This document shows positions 56,159-64,000 of a stretch of DNA of 64,000 nucleotides, piece after piece. A program made the position numbers and the translations under genes. The DNA comes from Hyphomonas sp. Mor2. GTDB lineage: Bacteria; Pseudomonadota; Alphaproteobacteria; Caulobacterales; Hyphomonadaceae. The stretch spans positions 434,001-498,000 of the forward strand of contig NZ_CP017718.1 in the NCBI RefSeq assembly GCF_001854405.1, written 5' to 3'. The notes under the pieces are model-generated. The model saw only the letters and a list, made by a program, of their open reading frames with translations. It made no database searches and was not told the origin of the DNA. Numbering within the stretch: position 1 is the stretch's first letter; each line of letters starts with the position of its first letter.

Positions 56159-56199
56159 CACCCGTCGGCATCCGCGCCGGCGGGTGTTCTTGTCTTTTC
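56159..56199 (+). terminator. Rho-independent terminator after rplA
   Basis: Stem CACCCGTCGGC / GCCGGCGGGTG (one G-U pair) with a 6-base loop, followed by TTCTTGTCTTTT. It ends the rplK-rplA transcript and separates it from the radical SAM gene. Confidence 0.85.
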
Positions 56200-56336
56200 A
56201 CGGAGTTTCTTGCCAAAACCGCAGGAAAGTCGATAGGAGATGAGTACTCGGATAAGTTGAGTATTCTTTTTCTGGCGGCTTTTTTGCATAAACGTTTGCA
56301 GCACGCAGAATGCGTGGGAAATATTAGGGGACAAGC

Positions 56337-58370
56337 ATGCGGATCTATCTGGCGGACCTGGGCCATAATTTCATCACCGTGACCTCGGACGTCTACCCGC
56401 TGGGCGTGGCCAATTTGGCAGCTTACGCCAACAAGCATATTAGCTCTGATGAGCCGGTTGAATTTGAGATTTTCCGCGAACCCGAAGATCTTCAAGCGGC
56501 GATCGACAAGGCTGCGCCCGATATTCTTGGCGTATCCTCCTATTCCTGGAACCACCATCTCGCTTTGCGCATGGTGCGTTATGCGAAAGAGAAGAACCCA
56601 GGCATCCTGACCCTGATGGGCGGCCCAAACTTCCCATTGACCGTTGAAGAGCAAGAAAGCTGGATGCGGACCATGCCGGAAATCGACATCCATGTGCGTG
56701 GACCGACTTATGAGGGGGAAGTGGCCTTCACTTACCTTGTGCAGCGCTTTGTCGATGTCGGTGGTCAAGTCGACAAGATGTTTGAAGAAATCATTCCCGG
56801 TAATCAGTGGATTCATCCCGAAACCGGAGAATTCGTGATCGGGCCGGAGCTGCCACGCATCCGTGATCTCGACGAAATCCCATCGCCTTATCTGACGGGA
56901 CTGATGGATAAATTCCTGGACAGCGGTTACTTTGCACTCATGCAAATTGCGCGTGGGTGCCCGTTCACGTGCCAGTTCTGTAACTCAGCGCCGCGGTCCA
57001 ATTCCAAGGCGTTTCGTCATTCGTTCGAGAACATCAAGGCTGATCTCGACTATATCGTAGAGCGCATCAATCCTGACGCACCACTTTGTTTCGCTGACGA
57101 TAATTTCGGCATGTACCAGCAGGATGAAGAGATTGCCGACTATCTGGGCGGCCTGATGGATGAATATGACTGGCCGAAATACATTCGGACGACGACCGGA
57201 AAGAATAAGAGTGAACGGATCATCCGGGTGATGCACAAGGCGAAAGGCCGACTGCCGATGACGTCGGCGGTGCAGTCGCTCAATCCGCAAGTGTTGAAGA
57301 ATATCAAACGCCAGAATATCAGCCTTGATACCTATGCTGAAGTGCAGAAAGACCTGCACGCGCAAGGGATGCAGTCATATGGCGAGCTGATCCTGTGTAT
57401 GCCAGGTGAATCCAAAGAGACATTCATGGATGCCGTGGATCAATTGATCGAAACAGGTGTCAGCCGGGTGGCGGCTCACCAGTTGATGCTGCTGCACGGT
57501 GCGCCACTGGCGAATCCTGACCAGCGGGAACATTTCGGCTTCAAGACGCGGTTCCGCATCGTCGCCCGTTGCCTTGGCGAATATGCAGATGAGCGGGTGA
57601 TCGAAACTGAGGAAATGGTCGTCGAGACGCCTGACTTCACATTTGATGACTATATCGACACGCGCGTCTTCCACCTGTTGCTGACGATCTATTATTACGA
57701 GGACAATTTCCAGGAAGCCTTCAAGCTCACGCGCGAATTTGGCTTCCGACCGTTTGAAGTGGTCAAGCGGATGCAGGAAATGCTGTCCGATGCGCCGCAG
57801 GCTTTCCAGGACGCAATCGCAGAGTACATCCAGGAAAACAAGGATGAGCTCTACGAGTCGCGGGACGAATGCGTGAAGGCGGCCAACGAGAATTTTGACA
57901 AATTGATCAGTGGTGAACTGGGTGGCAACCTGCTGTCCAAATACTCCATGATCGGTCGCTTCTTTGTGTTGCCAGAAGCCCTCGACTTCCTCGAAGACGT
58001 CATGTTGTCGCTTTGCCCGATTGACGAGACCGGCGACGAGGCCCGGATCATGACGAGCGGTGTGATTGACTATTTCCGGCGTGTCATGTTGCACGCCCCG
58101 TTCAAGGCTTCGTTGGACGCAGCACCGGAATGGTCGTCCAACTATGACATCGAAGCCTGGCGGGAGAATGAATTCAAAACGCCCTTGCGCGAGTATCGTC
58201 AGGATGCGCTCATCTACTCCCGTGCGCATGTTGAGGATCGCGTGAAGTCTTTGATCCAGTCGCGGCTTGAAACGTTTGGCGAGCACCCGCAGGGTATGGG
58301 TCGATTTACCCGTACCATGTTCGCCAAAGATCTCCGTCGCAAGATCCAGGTCAGAGATCGGGTGGAATAA
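56337..58370 (+). CDS. B12-binding-domain radical SAM protein of unknown function
   Basis: 677 residues. Residues ~1-140 form a cobalamin-binding-like Rossmann domain (PLGVANLAAYANKHI; DILGVSSYSWNHHLALRMVRYAK; ILTLMGGPNFP), without a DxHxxG motif. The radical SAM core has the iron-sulphur motif GCPFTCQFCN (Cys208, 212, 215). The C-terminal ~260 residues are helical and not assigned to a known domain. Proteins of this layout methylate or rearrange carbon or phosphorus centres; the substrate here is unknown. It is inserted between rplA and rplJ, followed by an amidohydrolase gene. Confidence 0.88.
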   Translation: MRIYLADLGHNFITVTSDVYPLGVANLAAYANKHISSDEPVEFEIFREPEDLQAAIDKAAPDILGVSSYSWNHHLALRMVRYAKEKNPGILTLMGGPNFPLTVEEQESWMRTMPEIDIHVRGPTYEGEVAFTYLVQRFVDVGGQVDKMFEEIIPGNQWIHPETGEFVIGPELPRIRDLDEIPSPYLTGLMDKFLDSGYFALMQIARGCPFTCQFCNSAPRSNSKAFRHSFENIKADLDYIVERINPDAPLCFADDNFGMYQQDEEIADYLGGLMDEYDWPKYIRTTTGKNKSERIIRVMHKAKGRLPMTSAVQSLNPQVLKNIKRQNISLDTYAEVQKDLHAQGMQSYGELILCMPGESKETFMDAVDQLIETGVSRVAAHQLMLLHGAPLANPDQREHFGFKTRFRIVARCLGEYADERVIETEEMVVETPDFTFDDYIDTRVFHLLLTIYYYEDNFQEAFKLTREFGFRPFEVVKRMQEMLSDAPQAFQDAIAEYIQENKDELYESRDECVKAANENFDKLISGELGGNLLSKYSMIGRFFVLPEALDFLEDVMLSLCPIDETGDEARIMTSGVIDYFRRVMLHAPFKASLDAAPEWSSNYDIEAWRENEFKTPLREYRQDALIYSRAHVEDRVKSLIQSRLETFGEHPQGMGRFTRTMFAKDLRRKIQVRDRVE

Positions 58371-58502
58371 CAGACCCTAGTAGATCCCGAGAGGGAGAGG
58401 CTCGCCCACTGTCTGGCGGCGAGCCTGTCAACTTTGTCCGGCGTTTGGCCCGTATTGCAATTCCTGGTGTTTAGGTCAGGTTGTCAGCGGGAGGATCTGG
58501 CC

Positions 58503-60251
58503 ATGCGTATATCAGCCATAAGTGTTTTCGTTTCCATGGCGCTGGTCGGCTGTGGCCAACCCGCGAGTGAAACAGAGCAAACCCCGCTAGCGGGCAAAGA
58601 CGCTATCATTTACGTTGCCGACACCGTCATCACGATGAGCAATGATGAGATCGCAGGAGCGGTCGCTGTACGTGATGGACGGATCCTCGCCGTGGGCGAG
58701 CCCGAACAACTCGAATCGGATTTTCCGGGGGCCACGGTTGATACTTCGTTTTCACAGAAAGTGATCGTTCCGGGCCTGATCGATCCGCATATTCACATGG
58801 GGCTTTCCTCCCTTCAGTATGCGACCCCACTGACGCCGCCTTGGCCGATGGCGACGCCAGACGGGATGGTTCGTGGTCTGCCCAGTCGAGAGGCCTTTTT
58901 CGAGCGCCTGCGAGAGATAGAAGCCGATGCGCCTGCTGGGGATCCGCTGATCGTCTATGGCTTCCACAATCTTGTACATGGTGACCTGGTCAAAGAGGAT
59001 CTGGACGCGGTCACGTCCGACCGCCCATTGGTCATTTGGCACTATTCCAGTCACGACTTTTACCTCAATTCCGCAGCGCTGGACTGGGTGGGGGTCGATC
59101 CCTCCTGGCATGATGAGTTCGAAGGTGTCGATTTGGACGAAGCCGGCGAACTGACCGGTCGGATTTACGAGGATGCCGTCGGCGAGCTTCTACATACGCT
59201 GGGGCCGATTTTGTTTGCTCCGGATCGATTATCGCGCGGCGTGGACGGTTTCTCCGGCCTGTTGCGAGCCGGAGGCGTAACGACGGTCGCAGATCTCGGA
59301 TATGGAATATTCACGCTCCCGGTTGAAAACGCGAACATCGGATTCAATTGGAAATCGATCGATCACTCAGGGTATCGCCTGTATCTGGTGCCTGAGCATC
59401 GCGCCTTTAAGGCGGCTTTTGGGGAGGCGCGGGTGGATACGATCCTCGGCATGGCGGCAGGTGAGATCGAAACGCCGGCACCAGTTCTGCCGCAGGTCAA
59501 ATTCTTCACGGATGCCGCGTTCTATTCGCAAACCATGCGCGTGTCTGATCCGGGCTATCTCAGCGGTCAGTCCATTGGCACGCAAGGCCTCTGGGTCATG
59601 CAACCGGATGAGATTGTTCCGACCATTCAGCCTTATTGGGATGCGGGGCTTGCAGTGCGTATCCATTCGAATGGCGATGCCGCGCAATCAGCCACTTTGG
59701 ATGCGCTTGCGGAGTTACGACCGTCGGCTCCGGATCGGGCATTCATATTCGAACATGCCGGTCTGTTTTCACCGCAGCAGGTGGCGCGCGCGGCTGAGCT
59801 GGGAGCCGGAATCTCGGCCGCCAGCCATTACGTATTCTACCTCGGCGAGGCCTACCAGTCGCCGCTTGGCCCGGGGCGAGGCGATTGGATCCTGCCACTG
59901 GCCAGCCTGAGCACAGCCGGGGTGCCGGTGACCTTGCACTCCGACGCACCACTGGCGCCACCTTTGCCTTTGCGAGCGGCAAGCGTGCACATGACCCGAT
60001 CAACCCGCGAAGGCACGGAACTGACACCGACGGAGAAGCTGTCTGCACGGGAAGCCCTGGAATCGATCACGATTGATGCGGCCTACGCGCTTGGCCTGGA
60101 GAGCGAGCTGGGAAGTATTGCGCCGGGCAAGTTGGCGGATTTCACCATCCTCGACGCCAACCCGCTTGAGACCCCGGGCGAGGCCTGGGGCGAGATCGGC
60201 ATCTGGGGCGTGGTGCTGGATGGTGAAAAGCGTCCGATAAAGGCAGAGTAG
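58503..60251 (+). CDS. Amidohydrolase-family lipoprotein (YtcJ-like)
   Basis: About 582 residues from ATG 58503 (GGGAGGA upstream), with a lipobox (SVFVSMALVGC). The metal-dependent amidohydrolase fold shows VPGLIDPHIHMGLS (HxH near residues 96-98), RIHSNGDAAQSATLDAL, FIFEHAGLFSP, VTLHSDAPLAPP and the C-terminal beta-sandwich LGSIAPGKLADFTILDANP. The group hydrolyses amide or ester bonds in heterocycles or formyl compounds; specificity unknown. It lies downstream of the radical SAM gene with a 132-bp gap. Confidence 0.9.
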   Translation: MRISAISVFVSMALVGCGQPASETEQTPLAGKDAIIYVADTVITMSNDEIAGAVAVRDGRILAVGEPEQLESDFPGATVDTSFSQKVIVPGLIDPHIHMGLSSLQYATPLTPPWPMATPDGMVRGLPSREAFFERLREIEADAPAGDPLIVYGFHNLVHGDLVKEDLDAVTSDRPLVIWHYSSHDFYLNSAALDWVGVDPSWHDEFEGVDLDEAGELTGRIYEDAVGELLHTLGPILFAPDRLSRGVDGFSGLLRAGGVTTVADLGYGIFTLPVENANIGFNWKSIDHSGYRLYLVPEHRAFKAAFGEARVDTILGMAAGEIETPAPVLPQVKFFTDAAFYSQTMRVSDPGYLSGQSIGTQGLWVMQPDEIVPTIQPYWDAGLAVRIHSNGDAAQSATLDALAELRPSAPDRAFIFEHAGLFSPQQVARAAELGAGISAASHYVFYLGEAYQSPLGPGRGDWILPLASLSTAGVPVTLHSDAPLAPPLPLRAASVHMTRSTREGTELTPTEKLSAREALESITIDAAYALGLESELGSIAPGKLADFTILDANPLETPGEAWGEIGIWGVVLDGEKRPIKAE

Positions 60252-60256
60252 CGCGC

Positions 60257-61648
60257 TTATAGCTCCTCTTTCGGACGTTCAAAGCTCATTGGCAGGATCA
60301 AGATGATCAACAGCACATAGGCCAGGAACTGGAAGATCAAGAGCGATTTCGCCAGGTAGCTTGTTGGCGACATGTCGGAAAACCCGGACGTCATCACAGC
60401 CATGGCGCTGAAGACAAACCCATTGATCACAAGATCTCTGCGATCATTGGTGTCTTCCATCTGTTTAATCTCCCAGTAGAGGAGCTCTGTGAGATAGGCT
60501 TTCAGAACCAGGTCGAGGGGGTGCAGCCCCGCCATGACCACACCAGGTTTCGCATCCGGCGCATCCCACCCATCCTCTGAAACGAGCGGTTGAAACTCGG
60601 GCACTGGTACGCATGTGCCCTCATTGTAGTCTGGTCGGGGATATTGGGCGCACAACAAGGCATCGGCGACAGCATACTCAATACGGGAAACGCCCCGATT
60701 GTAGGTCAATGCCATTTCGCTGGGGATCAATGACTCATTGTCCCCGCCAAAATCACGAAGGGTCGTTTTGGCGATGTCAGCGAGATATTCGATCAAGGCA
60801 CGCCGGTCCGCCCGGGTCGGGGCCTCGCGCTGTTCGTTTTCGATCTGATAGACATAGGTCATCAAAGCGCTGCCAACGTAATCGAAGAATGTTGCTTTTG
60901 GTCTGACAGGCTCGAGCGCTGCAACCGCCGAGTTGCGGCTATCATCCGAGCGCAGGATCCACATATGCTCAGAGAATTTCTCGATCTTGAAGATATCGTC
61001 AAACCAACGCTCAGCCTTGTAAAGCTCCTTTGGCGAACGTTCGATGGGGTCTGTTTCGTCGCAATAGTGGAACATGAACAATGAGACCTGGAGACTGGGG
61101 CAGGGCCGCGCGGTCAAGCGCGCATCATACGGATAGTCGTTGGGCGGAGGCTTCCCGGATTCAGTCATCGATTTCACATAGGCGTTGAGCTGTTTGACCG
61201 ATGACGCGTGACTGTCCGCCAGAATTTCCGCCGCCAGACGTCGATTGTTGAAATCGGCGGCGGGCGAGTAGTCAGAGAATCTGAAATGGCGAAAGGAGTC
61301 ACCGCTGAGCAAAGTCGCAGCATAAGCTGCACCAAACATCTGGGTGACGGCGATGACCGATGCGAAACTGATAATCAGGCGGCGACCGGACGGCATATCC
61401 CGGGCCGTCAGCATAACCCGGCCCAGGAAGGTTAGATTGATCAGTCCCCAGATGAGGCACAAACACTGGATCCAGAATTGCGGGAATAAAACGGCCAAAC
61501 CGGCGGGCGCGAGACACAGCGCAATACTGCTGAAAGCGTGTGATTCAACCCAAGCCGTGGCGGTGCGGATGTGTCGATCTGCGATGACGGGCCAGCGGTC
61601 GCGGGGCGCGACCTCGGGCGCATCCGTTTCTGGCTCGATTTCGTCCAT
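60257..61648 (-). CDS. Membrane protein with ion-channel-like pore and altered filter
   Basis: About 463 residues from ATG 61648; a TTG at 61690 is in frame. Two N-terminal helices (FSSIALCLAPAGLAVLFP; LCLIWGLINLTFLGRVML) and a third (LIISFASVIAVTQMFGAAYAATLL) precede a ~270-residue soluble region with several Cys. The C-terminus reads FVFSAMAVMTSGFSDMSPTSYLAKSLLIFQFLAYVLLIILILP, laid out like the pore of two-helix potassium channels (helix, filter, SP, helix). Where those have TVGYGD this has TSGFSD, so ion selectivity is questionable. It is antisense to, and ends 6 bp from, the amidohydrolase gene. Confidence 0.7.
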   Translation of the reverse strand: MDEIEPETDAPEVAPRDRWPVIADRHIRTATAWVESHAFSSIALCLAPAGLAVLFPQFWIQCLCLIWGLINLTFLGRVMLTARDMPSGRRLIISFASVIAVTQMFGAAYAATLLSGDSFRHFRFSDYSPAADFNNRRLAAEILADSHASSVKQLNAYVKSMTESGKPPPNDYPYDARLTARPCPSLQVSLFMFHYCDETDPIERSPKELYKAERWFDDIFKIEKFSEHMWILRSDDSRNSAVAALEPVRPKATFFDYVGSALMTYVYQIENEQREAPTRADRRALIEYLADIAKTTLRDFGGDNESLIPSEMALTYNRGVSRIEYAVADALLCAQYPRPDYNEGTCVPVPEFQPLVSEDGWDAPDAKPGVVMAGLHPLDLVLKAYLTELLYWEIKQMEDTNDRRDLVINGFVFSAMAVMTSGFSDMSPTSYLAKSLLIFQFLAYVLLIILILPMSFERPKEEL

Positions 61649-62032
61649 CTCCGCCCCCTGAGTGTGCTCAGGTCTGACAGCATCCCGCAAACGGATGAGG
61701 CGTTCAAGTCCGGAGGGCGTTTAGGGAAAACGCACATAAGCCTTGACTTTTCTGATTTTAGGGGTTGCGCGCCTGTAGATCAAAGGTTAAGGAACGCGGC
61801 TTGCGGGAGATTGGCGATTCGTCGGTCTCCCGTTTCCTGTCCGAGACCATGGGTGGCTTTGTTTTAAGTGTAAATCCCTTGATAGACGGGGTGAGGCAGG
61901 TTGGTCTGCGGTTGTCCGCAGTTCGGCTGGTCTGCCAGGCCCTGGGCAGGCGCTGGAGGCAGCGTCTTGACGCCGCCAAAGGCAAACCCAGGCGCCCGGA
62001 TGGTCCGGTCGCCTTATTGAAGGAGATCCGTA
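61649..62032 (+). other. Leader region of rplJ-rplL, no protein gene
   Basis: About 384 bp with no recognised gene. In most bacteria the rplJ leader folds into a structure bound by L10 for feedback control. This stretch is rich in short inverted repeats (for example TGCGGTTGTCCGCA at 61907-61920) and could do the same, but I could not align a conserved L10-leader motif. A TTGACT box at 61743 has no good -10 partner. Confidence 0.4.
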
Positions 62033-62548
62033 ATGGATAGAGCCGGAAAAGCCGAAGCCATCAAAACGCTCGAGGGCGTTATTGCTGACTCCGGCAGTGT
62101 CATCGTGGCACGCTATACCGGTCTGACAGTTGCGGAAATGACCGAGTTTCGTGGCATGCTGCGTGAGCAGGGTGCGACAGCGAAGGTGGTCAAGAACCGT
62201 CTCTTTAAGAAAGCGCTGGATGGGAAAGGTGGCGACGCAGCAAATGCGCTGTTCGCGGACCAGACCGTCATCGCTTACGCAGAAGATCCTGTGGCATCTG
62301 CCAAGGCCGCTTCTGAGTTCGCCAAGGAAAACGAAAAGCTCGTTATCGTTGGCGGTCTGATGGGCGACGAAGTTCTTGATTCGGCGGGCGTGGAAGCGCT
62401 CTCCAAAATGCCGTCTCGCGAGGAACTTATTGCGACTGTTGTTGCCCGTCTCATGGGACAGGCAAGCCAGATTGCTCAGCGCATCAATGCGCCGGGACAA
62501 CAACTGGCCGGTGCAATCAATGTGATTGGCGAGCAAGCAGCGGCATAG
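62033..62548 (+). CDS. rplJ: 50S ribosomal protein L10
   Basis: 171 residues, normal length. MDRAGKAEAIKTLEGVIADSGSVIVARYTGLTVAEMTEFR is the N-terminal rRNA-binding part; the C-terminus (SQIAQRINAPGQQLAGAINVIGEQA) is the helix that carries L7/L12 dimers. AAGGAG precedes the ATG. Forms the stalk base with L11 and feedback-represses its own operon in other bacteria. Followed 61 bp later by rplL. Confidence 0.97.
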   Translation: MDRAGKAEAIKTLEGVIADSGSVIVARYTGLTVAEMTEFRGMLREQGATAKVVKNRLFKKALDGKGGDAANALFADQTVIAYAEDPVASAKAASEFAKENEKLVIVGGLMGDEVLDSAGVEALSKMPSREELIATVVARLMGQASQIAQRINAPGQQLAGAINVIGEQAAA

Positions 62549-62609
62549 GTCGGACCCCAACAAGAAGATCAACCAAATACCCTCAACCCCATAAAGGACA
62601 TCAGAACAA

Positions 62610-62990
62610 ATGGCTGATATCGCAAAACTCGGTGATGAGCTTCTCGGCCTCACCATCATGGAAGCAAAAGAGCTCAACGACTATCTCGAAGAGCGTGGCA
62701 TCAAAGCTGCTGCAGCAGTTGCTGTAGCTGGCCCAGCTGGTGGCGGCGACGCTGGCGGCGCGGCTGCTGAAGAGAAAGACGAGTTCGACGTCATTCTGAC
62801 CGCTGGCGGCGACAAGAAGATCAACGTGATTAAAGTTGTTCGCGAAGTCGTTTCTGGCCTCGGCCTGAAAGAAGCGAAGGAGCTCGTTGAAGGCGCTCCT
62901 AAGCCGATCAAAGAAGGCGTGTCGAAAGACGAAGCTGAAGAAATCAAGAAGAAGTTCGAAGAAGCTGGCGCAACCGTCGAGCTCAAGTAA
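62610..62990 (+). CDS. rplL: 50S ribosomal protein L7/L12
   Basis: 126 residues: N-terminal dimerisation domain ([20 protein letters not shown]), an Ala/Gly-rich hinge ([18 protein letters not shown]) and the C-terminal factor-binding domain ([57 protein letters not shown]). It recruits elongation factors to the ribosome, present in several copies per particle. Followed by rpoB with a hairpin-containing spacer, as in many bacteria. Confidence 0.98.
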   Translation: MADIAKLGDELLGLTIMEAKELNDYLEERGIKAAAAVAVAGPAGGGDAGGAAAEEKDEFDVILTAGGDKKINVIKVVREVVSGLGLKEAKELVEGAPKPIKEGVSKDEAEEIKKKFEEAGATVELK

Positions 62991-63067
62991 GGCTTCTGCC
63001 CTCGCATGAGGGTCGTAAAGTAAAACGAAAAGGTGTTTGCGCGAGACGCCCTTTCGTCGAAATCAAG

Positions 63068-63096
63068 CGCGGCAAAGTCGTTCTGGCTTTGCCGCG
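63068..63096 (+). promoter_or_regulatory. Hairpin in the rplL-rpoB spacer
   Basis: CGCGGCAAAG / CTTTGCCGCG, a perfect 10-bp stem with a 9-base loop and no T-run. In E. coli the equivalent spacer has an attenuator and an RNase III site; a similar role is likely here. A smaller CCCTC/GAGGG hairpin precedes it near 63000. Confidence 0.6.
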
Positions 63097-63161
63097 TGCG
63101 CGCGTTCTAGGCGACACGCGGCTTGGGTGCCTCATCCAAGCGGCCCAAAACGGAAGACAAG

Positions 63162-64000
63162 ATGGCACTCTCTTTCACTGAAAAGAAACGCATCCGCAAA
63201 TCCTTCGGCAAAATTCCCGAAGCCATCGATATGCCAAACCTCATCGAGGTTCAGCGCTCCTCATACGAACACTTCCTCCAGATGCACACGCCACAGGCCG
63301 AGCGGACCGATGATGGTCTCGGCGGTGTGTTCAAGTCTGTGTTCCCGATCATTGATTTCAATGAGCGGGCCTCTCTGGAATATGTGTCCTACGAGTTCGA
63401 GCCGCCAAAATTCGATACTGAAGAATGTATGCAGCGCGACCTGACTTACGCGGCGCCACTGAAAGTGCGCCTGCAGCTCGTCGTGTTCGATATTGACGAA
63501 GATACCGGCGCCAAGTCGGTCAAGGAAGTCAAAGAGCAAGAGGTCTATCTCGGCGATATCCCGCTGATGACCAATAAGGGGACGTTCATCGTGAACGGAA
63601 CCGAGCGCGTGATTGTAAGTCAGATGCACCGGTCGCCAGGTGTGTTCTTCGATCACGACAAGGGAAAGACTCACTCTTCAGGCAAGCTGCTCTTTGCCGC
63701 TCGGATCATTCCTTATCGCGGCTCCTGGCTCGATTTCGAGTTTGATGCCAAGGACATTCTGAACGTCCGGATCGACCGTAAGCGTAAGCTGCCAGCGACC
63801 ACGCTGCTGATGGCGCTCGGCTATGATGCCGATCAGATCCTCGACATGTTCTACACTCATTCGATCTATCGCCTGGACAAGGCGGGCTGGATCACGGCCT
63901 TCAAACCGGAAACCTGGAAAGGCGTGAAACCAGCTTTCGATCTGGTGGATGCCAAGTCCGGCAAAGTCGTTGCGCCGGCTGATCGCAAAATCACCGCGCT
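63162..64000 (+). CDS. rpoB: RNA polymerase beta subunit, cut by window end
   Basis: The first ~279 of about 1,360 expected residues are in the window. [40 protein letters not shown] is a standard RpoB N-terminus, followed by [21 protein letters not shown] and [44 protein letters not shown] precedes ATG 63162. Catalytic core of transcription. The rifampicin-binding region lies beyond the window. Confidence 0.97.
   Translation, partial: MALSFTEKKRIRKSFGKIPEAIDMPNLIEVQRSSYEHFLQMHTPQAERTDDGLGGVFKSVFPIIDFNERASLEYVSYEFEPPKFDTEECMQRDLTYAAPLKVRLQLVVFDIDEDTGAKSVKEVKEQEVYLGDIPLMTNKGTFIVNGTERVIVSQMHRSPGVFFDHDKGKTHSSGKLLFAARIIPYRGSWLDFEFDAKDILNVRIDRKRKLPATTLLMALGYDADQILDMFYTHSIYRLDKAGWITAFKPETWKGVKPAFDLVDAKSGKVVAPADRKITA

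Overview
The window comes from a G+C-rich (about 60% in the lines I counted) Gram-negative alphaproteobacterium. Hyphomonadaceae/Caulobacterales-type gene content is my inference. The reasons are a large TonB-dependent receptor, many secreted or lipoprotein hydrolases, a RcnB-type protein, a TadG-like pilus protein, an ECF sigma factor preceded by a DUF6249-type gene, a GTA_holin_3TM-like protein, and ribosomal protein and rpoB genes of alphaproteobacterial type. No tRNA, rRNA, CRISPR array, integrase or complete insertion sequence is visible. One REP-associated (IS200-like) transposase gene is present.

Layout. 1-6.1 kb: a minus-strand translationally coupled operon for methylmalonyl-CoA mutase (mutA, an unknown secreted protein, mutB, a methyltransferase cut by the window edge), divergent from a nitronate monooxygenase-like gene, with a palindromic operator between them. 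6.2-12.9 kb: holin-like membrane protein, TonB receptor, uvrB and a small membrane protein. 13.1-15.6 kb: a lower-G+C two-gene cassette, an HTH+ImmA/IrrE metallopeptidase and a 'beta' family protein, preceded by a perfect 20-bp palindrome. This is the best candidate for a poorly described system, possibly defence-related. 15.7-24.1 kb: HupE/UreJ protein, parvulin-type PPIase, DUF3604 lipoprotein, GH3 glycosidase and a DUF1214/DUF1254 pair. 24.1-30.1 kb: alpha/beta hydrolase, M14 peptidase, CocE/NonD hydrolase and its divergent TetR regulator. 30.1-37.9 kb: a small unknown gene with tandem leader hairpins, a GMC oxidoreductase/3-hydroxyacyl-CoA dehydrogenase pair, a RAYT transposase, a nuclease, an acyltransferase-SGNH protein and a degenerate alpha/beta hydrolase. 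37.9-47.1 kb: a 26-codon microgene with an extreme Shine-Dalgarno, RcnB-like protein, ArfB, YbjN-like protein, propionyl-CoA carboxylase beta subunit, TadG-like protein, a globin, and an ECF sigma factor with a possible anti-sigma factor. 47.1-54.8 kb: two RNA methyltransferases, an OmpA/HhH pair, an M48 protease, an S41 peptidase and a lipoprotein. 54.8-64 kb: rplK-rplA, then three unrelated genes (B12-binding radical SAM, amidohydrolase, ion-channel-like protein), then rplJ-rplL-rpoB (cut by the window end).

How the genes fit together. pccB and mutAB are two steps of the propionyl-CoA to succinyl-CoA route, 37 kb apart. The hydroxyacyl-CoA dehydrogenase and GMC alcohol dehydrogenase suggest fatty acid or alcohol oxidation. 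The secreted peptidases, glycosidase and TonB receptor fit a heterotroph scavenging polymers. The ribosomal protein/RNA polymerase block is split by an apparent insertion, with a terminator after rplA.

All assignments rest on reading the translated sequence and motifs by eye. No database search or computed statistic was available.
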